Source of the DNA: Streptomyces sp. SCL15-4
Lineage (GTDB): Bacteria; Actinomycetota; Actinomycetes; Streptomycetales; Streptomycetaceae
Length of the DNA: 64,000 nucleotides
Reading direction: 5' to 3'
Assembly: GCF_033366695.1 (NCBI RefSeq)
Contig: NZ_JAOBTQ010000001.1
Span: forward strand, 2,604,001 to 2,668,000
Part shown: piece by piece, positions 32,331-41,295 of the stretch
Layout of the letters: every line of letters begins with the position of its first letter
Numbering within the stretch: the first letter of the stretch is position 1
Program-made: the position numbers and the translations under genes
The notes under the pieces: generated by a model
Database searches by the model: none
What the model was told of the DNA's origin: nothing
The model's input: the letters and a program-made list of their open reading frames with translations, nothing else

Positions 32331-33643
32331 CCCGCGCCGCCCGGCCCGCCGTCCAGCTGCGCCGCCTGCTGGTGACCGCGGCATCGGCGGGCACCGGTCT
32401 GCTGCTGCTCTCCAGCCTCGGCCACGCCCTGGAGCATCCGGAGGCCGCGGACGCCGCCGCGCTGCGCCTGGCCTGGTGCGCGGTGCCGTTCGCCGCCACG
32501 GTGTACCTGGCGCTCGCGGTCGCCCGCACCGATCCCGGTACCCGGCCGCGCCCCGGCCTGTCCGCCCTGGGCCTCGGCCCGGCCCGGCTCATGGCCGTCT
32601 CCGCGCTGACGACGGCCCTGTCCTGCGCCCTGGGCTCGCTGCTGGCCCTGCTGTTCTTCCTGCATCTGCGCGGTGGCCTGTCGGGCCTGCCGTTCGACGG
32701 CGCGGCGGCCGGTGTCCTGGCCGCCGGCCGGCCCCTTCCGGTCCCGGCGGCCATGACCCTGCTGTCCGTGCTCCCGGTCACCGCGACGGCGGCGGTGGCC
32801 GTGGCGCTCCGTCCCCGGGACCCCCGTCCGGCGGCGCGAAAGGCGCGACGGTTCGGCCGGTTCGGGGCCTCTGGCGGCTCGCCGGGGACGGAGACCTTCG
32901 GGGCGTACGGACGCTTCAGGGCGCGGGCCGCCGGCGGAGCACGGGCGGCGGCCGGGGCGGGCCCGGGCGAGCCGAGGGAACAAGTGGGCGCGGACGGCGG
33001 CGGGCCGGCGGCGGACGCCTCGGCCGGCGCCGAGTTCCCGGCGCTTCTTCCGGACACCGACGACCGGTCCCCCGCCGGTCTCCCCTGGGGCATCGCGCTC
33101 GTCACCGCCGGGCTGGCCGCGCAGTCCTACGCCGGCCGCTTCGCCCCCGCTCCCTCCCTCGCCCTCGCCGTCCTCCTCGGCTGGCTCGTCACCGGGGCCG
33201 GTCTGGTGCTGGCCGGGCCCGGGCTCGCCCATGTGTGCGGGCGGCTCCTCCAGGCCGGGCGGCCCGGTGCGCTGCGGCTGCTGGCCGGCCGGGGCCTCAT
33301 GGCGGAGGCCGTCCGGATCGGCCGTCCCCTCGGCGTGGTCTGCGCGGTGGCGTCCGCCGGGTGCGCCCTGCTCGCGCTGTCCGGCGGCCCGGCCCCGTCC
33401 TTCGGCCCGCTGTCCGCCCTCGGCGCGCTCGTCGTCGGCGGCTCCGCGCTCGCCACCCTGTTCACCGCGGCCGTCGAGGCCCGCCAGTACCGCGCCGGCA
33501 CCACCGCCGCGCTGCTCCGCCTGGGCGCCCGGCCCGCCCTGCTGCGAGGAGCCGCCGCGCTGCGCGCCGCCGTCCTGCCGGCCCTGTGCGGGCCCCTCGT
33601 CCTGGCGATCGCCGCGCTCTCGGCCCTGCCGCTGAGCCGCTGA
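32312..33643 (+). CDS. ABC transporter permease-like membrane protein
   Basis: The 443-residue protein starts with GTG at 32312 inside the ATPase gene, with GGAAGG upstream. It has several hydrophobic segments (LLVTAASAGTGLLLLSSLG, FAATVYLALAVA, LMAVSALTTALSCALGSLLA and further ones to IAALSAL) interrupted by a hydrophilic Gly/Ala/Arg-rich loop at about 165-245. The C-terminal part resembles FtsX-domain permeases (ATLFTAAVEARQYRAGTTAA). With the ATPase it forms a probable exporter. Long overlapping frames on other strands are shadows. Confidence 0.72.
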   Translation: MLALRLTRAARPAVQLRRLLVTAASAGTGLLLLSSLGHALEHPEAADAAALRLAWCAVPFAATVYLALAVARTDPGTRPRPGLSALGLGPARLMAVSALTTALSCALGSLLALLFFLHLRGGLSGLPFDGAAAGVLAAGRPLPVPAAMTLLSVLPVTATAAVAVALRPRDPRPAARKARRFGRFGASGGSPGTETFGAYGRFRARAAGGARAAAGAGPGEPREQVGADGGGPAADASAGAEFPALLPDTDDRSPAGLPWGIALVTAGLAAQSYAGRFAPAPSLALAVLLGWLVTGAGLVLAGPGLAHVCGRLLQAGRPGALRLLAGRGLMAEAVRIGRPLGVVCAVASAGCALLALSGGPAPSFGPLSALGALVVGGSALATLFTAAVEARQYRAGTTAALLRLGARPALLRGAAALRAAVLPALCGPLVLAIAALSALPLSR

Positions 33644-33722
33644 ACCGGCCTCCACGAATCCCCGTCAAACATCGGGGCGGTTAATAAGCGGGCAAAGCCA
33701 ACGGCCGTGTGCGGGCTGCGCG

Positions 33723-33750
33723 TTGACACTTCTCGCGGGACGCTTATAGA
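33723..33750 (+). promoter_or_regulatory. Strong vegetative-type promoter upstream of the surface-protein gene
   Basis: TTGACA at 33723-33728 and TATAGA at 33745-33750 are spaced 16 bp, close to the HrdB/sigma-70 consensus and unusually A/T-rich for this genome. It lies 97 bp before the TTG start of the LAETG protein. Confidence 0.6.
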
Positions 33751-33846
33751 CCTGTGAGCCACCCGGGACACCGGGGCCGGACACCGCGTTCCGTCGTCCC
33801 GACTCCCCCTCCACCCCCCGCACTTGCTCTCTGTAAAGGACAAACG

Positions 33847-34560
33847 TTGTCCATGACTCGCCGTAGCGTCCGCCGTTCCGCGAGCGTTCTGGGCGTCGCC
33901 ACCGGATCGGCGGCCCTGATACTCGGCCTGGCCGGCTCCGCTCTCGCGTGCACCATCGCGGACTTCTCCGCCGCGGCCGCCTGCGACGGCGGCAAGGGTG
34001 TCATCGTCGTCACCGACACCGACCCCTCCGCCACCGACGCCACCGTCGGCGTCTTCCTCAAGAGCGCCGGCGGCGTCGAGACGAAGGTCGGCGAGCAGCC
34101 GGTCAAGGGATCGAAGCAGGGCGTCCGGATCGTCTTCCCGGCAAACTGGAAGCCGGGCACGACATACCGCGTCCATGTCGCGGCCGGCCGGCAGGTCGAC
34201 CAGGACGTCCAGCCCGACCTCGTGACACCGTCCACCCCCTGCGCCACCGGGAGCGCGACCCCGACGCCGACGGCCAGTACGACGCCGCCCTCCCCGGCCC
34301 CGACCCCGACGCCGTCCACCACCGCGTCCGCCCCGGCCGAGCCGGCGCCCCCGGCCCCGTCGGCCTCCCCGTCGAGCCCCGCCCCCGCGGACGCCGCGGG
34401 CAACGGGCCCTCCCCTGCGGCCGGCGACTCCGGCCTCGCCGAGACCGGCGCGAACTCCCACACCGCGCTGATCGCCGGCCTCGCGGCGGCCCTGGTGGTG
34501 GTCGGCGGGAGCGCGGTCTGGTTCGGCATGCGCCACCGCGGCGCCGGCCGCGACGACTGA
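33847..34560 (+). CDS. Sortase-anchored surface protein (LAETG)
   Basis: The 237-residue protein has a signal peptide ([20 protein letters not shown], cleavage near ALA-C), a compact N-terminal domain with two cysteines ([17 protein letters not shown]), a Pro/Thr/Ser-rich stalk (residues about 130-190), and the sorting signal LAETG at 197-201 followed by a hydrophobic segment and RHRGAGRDD. LAxTG is the motif cleaved by class E sortases of Streptomyces. The TTG at 33847 has AAGGA 6 nt upstream. An ATG two codons later is the alternative. The function of the exposed domain is unknown. Confidence 0.82.
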   Translation: MSMTRRSVRRSASVLGVATGSAALILGLAGSALACTIADFSAAAACDGGKGVIVVTDTDPSATDATVGVFLKSAGGVETKVGEQPVKGSKQGVRIVFPANWKPGTTYRVHVAAGRQVDQDVQPDLVTPSTPCATGSATPTPTASTTPPSPAPTPTPSTTASAPAEPAPPAPSASPSSPAPADAAGNGPSPAAGDSGLAETGANSHTALIAGLAAALVVVGGSAVWFGMRHRGAGRDD

Positions 34561-34624
34561 GCCGCCGGAGCCCCCGGGCCCCGGCCCGCTCGGCACAGGC
34601 ACGACCGCGCCCGGGGACGAACGA

Positions 34625-35644
34625 TCAGTCCAGTACGGCGGTCTCGGCCGCGTCGAACTCCACGCCGACGGAGGCACCGGGCTCGGGCGCGTCCCGCAGC
34701 GCGCAGGCCGCCTCCAGTCGCGGGCCGTCCGCCGGCTGGAGGTGGACGGCCACGTGCGCGCCCTTGAAGGTGCGGGCGGTCACCGTGCAGGACAGGCCCT
34801 GGCCGGCGGGCACCAGCCGGACGCCGGCCGGGCGGACCAGGACCGTACGGCTGCCCTGCGCCGAGCCGTCGGGGACGGGCAGCTTGCCCCACGGGCTGAC
34901 GGCGACCGTCCCGGCGACGGTCGCCGGGACCACGTTCTCGAAGCCGAGGAAGCGGGCCACGAACGCGTCGGCGGGCCGCTGCCACACCTCCACCGGCGTC
35001 CCGGACTGCGCGATCCGCCCGTCCCGCATCACCACCACCCGGTCGGCCAGCGCGAACGCCTCGCCCTGGTCGTGGGTCACGGCGAGCACGGTCGTGCCCA
35101 GACGGCCGAACAGCTCCCGCAGCTCCACCACGAGGCGTTCGCGCAGCGAGCGGTCGAGCTGGCCGAGCGGCTCGTCCAGCATGAGCAGCCGGGGCCGGGG
35201 CGCGAGCGCCCGGGCGAGGGCCACGCGCTGCTGCTCGCCGCCGGACAGGGCGGCCACGGCCCGCCGCGCGGCCCCCGGCAGGCCGACCAGGTCGAGCAGC
35301 CGGCCCACCTCGGCGTCGCGTTCGCGCCGGTCGACGCCGTGCATGCGCAGTCCGAACGCCACATTGGCGCCGACGTCCCGCTGCGGGAACAGCTGGTGGT
35401 CCTGGAACATCAGGCCGACATCGCGCTTGTGCGCGGGCACCCCGCTCTGGTCCCGGCCGTCGAGCAGCACCCGCCCGCCGTCCAGGCGTTGCAGCCCGGC
35501 GACGGCCCTGAGCAGGGTCGACTTCCCGCTGCCGCTCGGCCCGAGCACGCACACCACCTCGTGCTCGGCGACATCGAGGCCGACCCGGTCGAGGACGGCC
35601 CGCCCGCCGAAGCGCACGGTCGCGGCATCCAGGCTGAGCAGCAT
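34625..35644 (-). CDS. thiQ: Thiamine ABC transporter ATP-binding protein
   Basis: The 339-residue ATPase has Walker A GPSGSGKST (residues 35-43), signature LSGGEQQRVALARAL near 134 and Walker B LLMLDEPLG near 152, with a C-terminal TOBE-like region from about 235. It follows the permease gene directly. Because the operon starts with a TPP riboswitch the transporter is assigned to thiamine or a precursor, not to iron or polyamine, which similar ATPases serve. Confidence 0.82.
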   Translation of the reverse strand: MLLSLDAATVRFGGRAVLDRVGLDVAEHEVVCVLGPSGSGKSTLLRAVAGLQRLDGGRVLLDGRDQSGVPAHKRDVGLMFQDHQLFPQRDVGANVAFGLRMHGVDRRERDAEVGRLLDLVGLPGAARRAVAALSGGEQQRVALARALAPRPRLLMLDEPLGQLDRSLRERLVVELRELFGRLGTTVLAVTHDQGEAFALADRVVVMRDGRIAQSGTPVEVWQRPADAFVARFLGFENVVPATVAGTVAVSPWGKLPVPDGSAQGSRTVLVRPAGVRLVPAGQGLSCTVTARTFKGAHVAVHLQPADGPRLEAACALRDAPEPGASVGVEFDAAETAVLD

Positions 35645-37297
35645 CTAGAACTCCCCCGTCCGGTCGGTGCGCAGCCGCTCCAGGACGAGCAGCGCGGCGG
35701 CGCACACCACCATCAGAATGGTCGAAAGGGCCATCGCCTGGCCGTAGTTGAGATCGCCGGGGCGGCTGAGCAGCCGGGCCACGGCGACCGGGAGCGTCGG
35801 GTTGTCGGGCCGGGCGATGAACACGGTCGCCCCGAACTCGCCGAGCGACACGGCGAACGCGAAGCCGGCCGCGATCAGCAGCGCCCGCCGTACCAGCGGC
35901 AGATCCACCTCCCGCCACACCCGCCAGGGGGAGGCCCCGAGCACGGCGGCGGCCTCCCTGAGGCGCACGTCCACCGCGCGCAGCACGGGCAGCATGGTCC
36001 GTACGACGAAGGGGGCGCCCACCAGCGCCTGCGCGAGCGGCACCAGGATCCAGGACTGGCGCAGGTCCAGCGGCGGCTTGTCGAGCGCGATCAGGAAGCC
36101 GAAGCCGACGGTCACGGCGGACACGCCGAGCGGCAGCATCAGCAGCGCGTCGAAGCCCCGTACCAGCCGTCCGGCGTCCCGGCGGGCCAGCGCGGCGGCG
36201 GCGAGAGCGCCGATCACGACGGCGATGGCGGTGGCCGCGGCGGCGTACTGGAGCGAGGTCCACACCGCGTGCACGGGCGCCACCAGGAACGTGCCGCCGT
36301 CGGGTTCGGTCAGCGCCCGGTAGTAGCCGAGACCGGGCGCGTCGAGGGAGCGGCGGACGAGGACGCCGAGCGGCAGTACCAGGAGCAGGGCGACGGTGGC
36401 GAGGACGGCGGCGAGCAGCGCCCACTGTCCGGTCCCGCGCGGCCGGCGCGCGGTCGCGGCGGCGGCGACCAGGCGCAGCGCGGTCTCGCGCCGCCGTACC
36501 GTCCAGGCGTGCACGGCGAGGATCGCACCGACGGCGGCGAACTGGACGAGGGTGAGGACGGCGGCCGTGGTCAGGTCGAAGACCTCGGAGGTCTGCCGGT
36601 AGATCTCCACCTCGAGGGTGGAGAAGGCGGGGCCGCCGAGGATCTGCACCACGCCGAAGGAGGTGAAGGTGAACAAGAACACCATCAGGGCGGCGGCGGC
36701 CACGGCGGGCCCGAGCGCCGGCAGGGTGACCCGGCGCCAGGCCGTCAGCGGCGAGGCGCCCAGCATCCGCGCGGCCTCCTCCTGCCGGGGGTCGAGCTGG
36801 GCCCACAGCCCGCCGACGGTGCGGACGACGACCGCGTAGTTGAAGAAGACATGGGCGAGCAGGATCGCCCACACCGTGGTGTCCAGCCGCACCCCCCACA
36901 GCTCGTCCAGCAGGCCGCCCCGCCCGACCAGCGCCAGGAAGGCACTGCCGACGACGACGGTCGGCAGCACGAACGGCACCGTGACGACGGCCCGCAGCAC
37001 CTGTCTGCCGGGGAAGTCGAGGCGGGCGAAGACATACGCGGCGGGCAGGGCGAGCAGCAGGGTGAGCGCGGTGGAGGCGAGCGCCTGCCAGGTGGTGAAC
37101 CACAGCACGTGCCGGATGTCGGGACGGGCGACGACGTCCGCGATCCGCCCGAGCTGCCAGGTGCCGTCCGTCCTCAGCCCGCGGGTGACGATCGCGGCTA
37201 CGGGCCAGGCGAAGAACAGCGCGAAGAACGCGACGGGCAGGGCCATCAGCCCGAGCCGCGCCGCGCTCCCGCGCCGGTCGCGCACCTTGGCGGTCAC
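35645..37297 (-). CDS. thiP: Thiamine ABC transporter permease, fused two-domain
   Basis: The 550-residue membrane protein has two permease halves, each with six hydrophobic segments and an EAA loop: [20 protein letters not shown] near residue 188 and [20 protein letters not shown] near 455. Such internally duplicated permeases are typical of the ThiP/FbpB group. The GTG at 37297 overlaps the stop of the binding-protein gene (GTGA). A start 11 codons upstream is possible but weaker. Confidence 0.83.
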   Translation of the reverse strand: MTAKVRDRRGSAARLGLMALPVAFFALFFAWPVAAIVTRGLRTDGTWQLGRIADVVARPDIRHVLWFTTWQALASTALTLLLALPAAYVFARLDFPGRQVLRAVVTVPFVLPTVVVGSAFLALVGRGGLLDELWGVRLDTTVWAILLAHVFFNYAVVVRTVGGLWAQLDPRQEEAARMLGASPLTAWRRVTLPALGPAVAAAALMVFLFTFTSFGVVQILGGPAFSTLEVEIYRQTSEVFDLTTAAVLTLVQFAAVGAILAVHAWTVRRRETALRLVAAAATARRPRGTGQWALLAAVLATVALLLVLPLGVLVRRSLDAPGLGYYRALTEPDGGTFLVAPVHAVWTSLQYAAAATAIAVVIGALAAAALARRDAGRLVRGFDALLMLPLGVSAVTVGFGFLIALDKPPLDLRQSWILVPLAQALVGAPFVVRTMLPVLRAVDVRLREAAAVLGASPWRVWREVDLPLVRRALLIAAGFAFAVSLGEFGATVFIARPDNPTLPVAVARLLSRPGDLNYGQAMALSTILMVVCAAALLVLERLRTDRTGEF

Positions 37298-38367
37298 TTC
37301 AGTACGAGCGACGTCCACGAGGAGACCCACTGGTCGCGGTTGGCGGCGATTCTGTCGGGGGCCAGGGTCTCGGGGTCCTTGGCGGCCGGACCGTACTTGG
37401 TGAAGTCGGCCGGCACGGGGACGCCCTCGACGACCGGGTAGACGAACATGTTCAGCGGCATGTCCTGCTGGAACTCCCGGGTGAGCAGGAAGTCGAGGAA
37501 CGCCTTGCCGCCCGCGGGGTTCTTCGCGTTGCTCAGCAGCCCGGCGTACTCGGTCTGCCGGAAGCAGGTGCCGTACGCCACCCCGGTCGGGGCGGTCGCG
37601 GGCCGCTTCTTGGCGTAGATCACCTCGGCGGGCGGGGAGGAGGCGTACGACACCACCAGCGGCCGGTCACCGCCGGCCTTCCTGCCCTCGGAGGACCCGG
37701 AGAACTCCTGGTAGTACGCCTGCTCCCAGCCGTTGACGACCTTCACGCCGTTGGCCCGGAGCTTCTTCCAGTACTCCGGCCAGCCCTTGTCGCCGAACCG
37801 CGCGGCGCTGCCGAGCAGGAAGCCGAGGCCCGGCGAGGAGGTGCCCGCGTTCTCGGTGACGAGGAGGTTCTTGTACTCCGGCTCGGCGAGGTCGTCGAAG
37901 GACCGCGGCGGGGTCAGCTTGTGCGCGCTGAACCAGGCCTTGTCGTAGTTGACGCAGATGTCGCCGGTGTCGACGGGGGTGACGCGGTGCTTGTCCTGGT
38001 CGACGCGGTTCTCCGGCCGGACGGAGCCGGCGCCCTTCGGCTCGTAGGACTGGAACAGCCCGTTGTCCAGGGCCCGGGAGAGCAGGGTGTTGTCGACGCC
38101 GAAGAAGACGTCGCCCTGCGGGTTGTCCTTGGTCAGGATCGCCTTGTTGACGGCCTGCCCGGCGTCGCCGTCCTTGAGGACCCTGAGCTTGTACCCGGAC
38201 CGCTTCTCGAAGTCCTTGACGACGCTCTTGGAGACGCTCCACGAGTCGTGGCTGACGAGGGTGACGGTCTTCGGGTCCGAGGACGGCCCGGAGCCCGACG
38301 AACCGCACGCGGACAGCGTGATCAGGCCGAGCCCCGCCGCCACGGCCACGAGGGTCTTGTTGTGCAC
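37294..38367 (-). CDS. thiB: Thiamine-binding lipoprotein
   Basis: The 357-residue protein has a lipoprotein signal (LITLSAC, Cys21) and matches thiamine-binding proteins: VTLVSHDSWSVSKSVVKDFE, GDVFFGVDNTLLSRALDNGL, and VVNGWEQAYYQEFSGSSEG. It binds thiamine outside the membrane for the permease and ATPase encoded downstream. The GTG at 38367 has AGGAGG 7 nt upstream. The TPP riboswitch at 38465-38553 precedes it. Confidence 0.87.
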   Translation of the reverse strand: MHNKTLVAVAAGLGLITLSACGSSGSGPSSDPKTVTLVSHDSWSVSKSVVKDFEKRSGYKLRVLKDGDAGQAVNKAILTKDNPQGDVFFGVDNTLLSRALDNGLFQSYEPKGAGSVRPENRVDQDKHRVTPVDTGDICVNYDKAWFSAHKLTPPRSFDDLAEPEYKNLLVTENAGTSSPGLGFLLGSAARFGDKGWPEYWKKLRANGVKVVNGWEQAYYQEFSGSSEGRKAGGDRPLVVSYASSPPAEVIYAKKRPATAPTGVAYGTCFRQTEYAGLLSNAKNPAGGKAFLDFLLTREFQQDMPLNMFVYPVVEGVPVPADFTKYGPAAKDPETLAPDRIAANRDQWVSSWTSLVLK

Positions 38368-38405
38368 TGGATGTCCTCCTGGGGGTTGGCCAGGAAGAGA
38401 CGCGG

Positions 38406-38442
38406 CCCTGACCGGGCCGCCGCGAGGACGGCCCGGTCAGGG
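38406..38442 (-). promoter_or_regulatory. Expression-platform hairpin of the TPP riboswitch
   Basis: CCCTGACCGGGCCG (38406-38419) pairs perfectly with CGGCCCGGTCAGGG (38429-38442) between the aptamer and the ribosome binding site of the thiamine-binding gene. No T-tract follows on the minus strand. It could act as a factor-assisted terminator or help mask downstream sequence when TPP is bound. The mechanism is inferred. Confidence 0.55.
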
Positions 38443-38464
38443 CGCAACAGCTTGAGTGATGACC

Positions 38465-38553
38465 GAACTTCCTACCCAGAATGACCTGGGCGAGGTTCAG
38501 AGGGTCTGCGGCCCGGTTGCCGCACTCTCAGCGCTGTGGCGCTCCCCTGTCGG
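38465..38553 (-). ncRNA. TPP riboswitch (THI element)
   Basis: On the minus strand the conserved TPP aptamer elements occur in order: GGGGAGCGCC, CTGAGAG (38531-38525), ACCCTCTGAACCT (38505-38493) and GGTCATTCTGGGTAGGAA (38486-38469). These are the pyrimidine- and pyrophosphate-sensing helices of the THI box. It controls the thiamine transporter operon. Its 5' end is about 30 bp from the rlmN stop, so the promoter must lie in or near the 3' end of rlmN. Confidence 0.92.
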
Positions 38554-38581
38554 AATATGAAGATATGTGGACGTGGTCAGA

Positions 38582-39688
38582 TTACCGCTCGGTGGCCGCG
38601 AGCTGACCGCAGGCTCCGTCGATCTCCTGCCCGCGGGTGTCCCGGATGGTCACGGCCACCCCGTGCGCGGCGATGGCCTCCACGAACGCCTTCTCGTCCT
38701 CCGGCCGCGACGCGGTCCACTTCGACCCCGGCGTGGGGTTGAGCGGGATGAGGTTGACGTGCACGGGCTTGCCCCGGAGCAGCCGGCCGAGCCGGTCGCC
38801 GCGCCAGGCCTGGTCGTTGATGTCCCGGATCAGCGCGTACTCGATGGACAGCCGGCGGCCCGACTTCTCGGTGTACTCGAAGCCGGCGTCCAGCACCTCG
38901 CGCACCTTCCACCGCGTGTTCACGGGGACGAGGGTGTCGCGCAGCTCGTCGTCGGGGGCGTGCAGGGAGATCGCCAGCCGGCACTTGAAGCCCTCGTCGG
39001 CGAACCGGTGGATGGCCGGCACCAGCCCGACGGTGGAGACGGTGATCCCGCGCTGCGAGAGCCCGAGGCCGTCCGGAGCGGGGTCGGTGAGCGCCCGGAT
39101 GGCCCCGACGACCCGGTTGTAGTTGGCGAGCGGCTCGCCCATCCCCATGAAGACGATGTTCGACAGCCGCGCCGGGCCGCCCGGCACCTCGCCGTCGCGC
39201 AGCGCCCGCATACCGTCCACGATCTGGTGGACGATCTCCGCGGTGGACAGGTTGCGGTCCAGTCCCGCCTGCCCGGTCGCGCAGAACGGGCAGTTCATCC
39301 CGCATCCGGCCTGTGAGCTGATGCACATGGTCACCCGGTCCGGGTAGCGCATCAGCACGGACTCGACCAGCGTCCCGTCGAACAGCCGCCACAGCGTCTT
39401 GCGCGTGGTCCCCTCGTCGGTGGACAGATGCCGGACGACGGTCATCAGCTCCGGGAACAGGGCTTCCTGGAGCCTGGCGCGCGAACCGGCGGGGATGTCG
39501 GTCCACTGCTCCGGGTCGTGCGCGTACCGCGCGAAGTAGTGCTGCGAGAGCTGCTTGGCACGGAACGGCTTCTCGCCGATCTCGGCCACCGCGTCCTTGC
39601 GCTGGGCGGGCGTGAGGTCGGCGAGATGCCGCGGCGGCTTCTTGGCTCCGCGCGGCGCGACAAAAGTGAGTTCTCCGGGCTTAGGCAT
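38582..39688 (-). CDS. rlmN: 23S rRNA/tRNA adenine-C2 methyltransferase RlmN
   Basis: The 368-residue radical SAM enzyme has the cluster-binding CxxxCxxC (Cys129, Cys133, Cys136 in CGMNCPFC), the assisting Cys122 (MCISSQ) and the methylated Cys360 near the C-terminus (GACGQLA), matching the spacing of E. coli Rlm[12 protein letters not shown] near residue 180 contacts SAM. It methylates A2503 of 23S rRNA and A37 of some tRNAs. It is downstream of the P450 gene and upstream of the riboswitch. Confidence 0.93.
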   Translation of the reverse strand: MPKPGELTFVAPRGAKKPPRHLADLTPAQRKDAVAEIGEKPFRAKQLSQHYFARYAHDPEQWTDIPAGSRARLQEALFPELMTVVRHLSTDEGTTRKTLWRLFDGTLVESVLMRYPDRVTMCISSQAGCGMNCPFCATGQAGLDRNLSTAEIVHQIVDGMRALRDGEVPGGPARLSNIVFMGMGEPLANYNRVVGAIRALTDPAPDGLGLSQRGITVSTVGLVPAIHRFADEGFKCRLAISLHAPDDELRDTLVPVNTRWKVREVLDAGFEYTEKSGRRLSIEYALIRDINDQAWRGDRLGRLLRGKPVHVNLIPLNPTPGSKWTASRPEDEKAFVEAIAAHGVAVTIRDTRGQEIDGACGQLAATER

Positions 39689-39737
39689 GGCTCAACCAGT
39701 GTCGCAGATCCAACCGGGTGACCCGGAAAGCGTGCTC

Positions 39738-41114
39738 TCACCAGGTGACCGGCAGGGTTTTCGGGCCGCGGATCAGGCCCCGGCGCTGGAATGCGACCTC
39801 CTCGGCAGGTACGGCCAGCCGGATGGCGGGGAAGCGGGCCAGGACGGAGCCGATCACGACCTCGGCCTCCATGCGGGCCATGGCGGCGGCCAGGCAGTGG
39901 TGCGGGCCGTGACCGAAGGCCAGGTGGGCGAGGTGGTTCCGGTCGAAGTCCAGGGTGTCGGGGTCGGGGAACGCGCCGGGATCGCGGTTGGCCGCGAGGT
40001 AGGCGTTGTAGACCACGTCACCGGCGCGGATCAGCCGGCCGCCGACCTCGACGTCCTCGGTGGCGATCCGCGGGATGCCGACGCCGTTGCGGTGCGGGAC
40101 GTAGCGGAACAGTTCCTCCACGGCCCGGGGCAGCAGTTCCGGCTCGCGGCGCAGCCGGTCGAGGTGGCCGGGGTGGGTGAGCAGCGCGTACATCATCGAG
40201 CCGCTGTTGCCGCGGACCGCGTGGCCGCCGCTGACCTGGACGGCGATCGCGAGGGAGACCGCCTCGTCCTCGGTGATCTCGCCCTCGGCGGCGGCCCGCG
40301 CCAGCACTCCGGCGAGATCGTCGCGGGGTTCCTCGCGGCGGCGCCCGAGCAGTCCCGCGATCCGCTCCCGGGTCGCCCTCGCGGCCTCCCGGGCGCGCTC
40401 TGCGGACCCGGCGCCCGCCGACAACAGGGCCTCACCGGCCGCGGTCCAGTCCGGCCGGTCCTCCTCGGCGACGCCGAGGAAGTCGCGGAGCACGGCGAGC
40501 GGGAAGGGGCCGTGCAGATGCTCCACGAGGTCGGCCGGGGCGCCGGCGCGCGCCATCGCGTCCAGCAGTTCGGCGGCCCTGCGCTCGGCGAGCGGGCGCA
40601 GCCGCCGCATGCTCCGCCCGGTGAACGCCCGGGCGACGACCCGGCGCAGCCGCGTGTGCCGGGGCGGATCGATGTACTGCAGGCCCGCCGTCTGCGAGGC
40701 GACCGGCGCCGGGCGCATGGCGGGCACGTCCCGGCCGGCGACCCGTTCCCGGGAGAAGCGCGGGTCGGAGGTGACGAAGCGGACATCGTCGTACCGGGTG
40801 ACCAGCCAGGCCCAGCCGGCACCGTACGGCAGCCGGATCCGGCTGACCGGCTCCTCGCGCAGCACCTCGTCCAGGAACGGATCGGGGTCGAGCGCGGGCA
40901 GATCGTCCACGGGCCAGAACCGCACCGGAGGCGCGGGGACGGGACGCGCGGGCGCTGGGGAGGAAGCGGGACGTGCGGAGGTGGAGGCCGGGCACGCGGA
41001 GACACGCGCGGAAGACTCCGAGCCGGAGGACGGACACGCGGAGGCGGTGGCCGGGCAGGTGGAGGCGGTGGCCGGGCAGGTGGACGCGGAGGCGGGGGCG
41101 GGGTCGAGGGGCAT
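39738..41114 (-). CDS. Cytochrome P450 with atypical I-helix
   Basis: The 458-residue protein has the heme-binding loop FGHGPHHCLAAAMAR (Cys407), the K-helix EELFR (ExxR) and the PERF-like region DFDRNHLAHL. The I-helix reads VQVSGGHAVRGNS and lacks the usual acid-alcohol pair (AGxE/DT), so oxygen activation may differ. The N-terminus (about 50 residues) has cysteine-containing repeats (STCPATA) encoded by a 21-bp tandem DNA repeat at 41041-41082. The ATG at 41114 has GGGAG 8 nt upstream. It has no adjacent ferredoxin gene. The substrate is unknown. Confidence 0.85.
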   Translation of the reverse strand: MPLDPAPASASTCPATASTCPATASACPSSGSESSARVSACPASTSARPASSPAPARPVPAPPVRFWPVDDLPALDPDPFLDEVLREEPVSRIRLPYGAGWAWLVTRYDDVRFVTSDPRFSRERVAGRDVPAMRPAPVASQTAGLQYIDPPRHTRLRRVVARAFTGRSMRRLRPLAERRAAELLDAMARAGAPADLVEHLHGPFPLAVLRDFLGVAEEDRPDWTAAGEALLSAGAGSAERAREAARATRERIAGLLGRRREEPRDDLAGVLARAAAEGEITEDEAVSLAIAVQVSGGHAVRGNSGSMMYALLTHPGHLDRLRREPELLPRAVEELFRYVPHRNGVGIPRIATEDVEVGGRLIRAGDVVYNAYLAANRDPGAFPDPDTLDFDRNHLAHLAFGHGPHHCLAAAMARMEAEVVIGSVLARFPAIRLAVPAEEVAFQRRGLIRGPKTLPVTW

Positions 41115-41295
41115 CGGGCACACTCCCTGCTGCGGCACCGGGCGGCGGCGCGACCGCCGTCTCGTGAGGAGTCTGCCGCGCCCGGCACCGGGCCGCCGAT
41201 TCCTGCTGCGGCATCCGGGTACGGGCCCGCTCGTGGCTACGACGACGGCCCCCGCCCTGCCGCGACGCAGGAGGAGGGCCGGGAAGCCGTACCGC

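Noticed and set aside
33744..37103. 1119-codon minus-strand open frame
   Set aside because: It is antisense or out of frame to the LAETG gene and thiamine transporter genes and has Arg/Pro/Gly-rich composition typical of GC-rich shadow frames.
39738..41114. P450 as part of a secondary-metabolite cluster
   Set aside because: Neighbours are rlmN and cdsA; no biosynthetic or ferredoxin genes are present.
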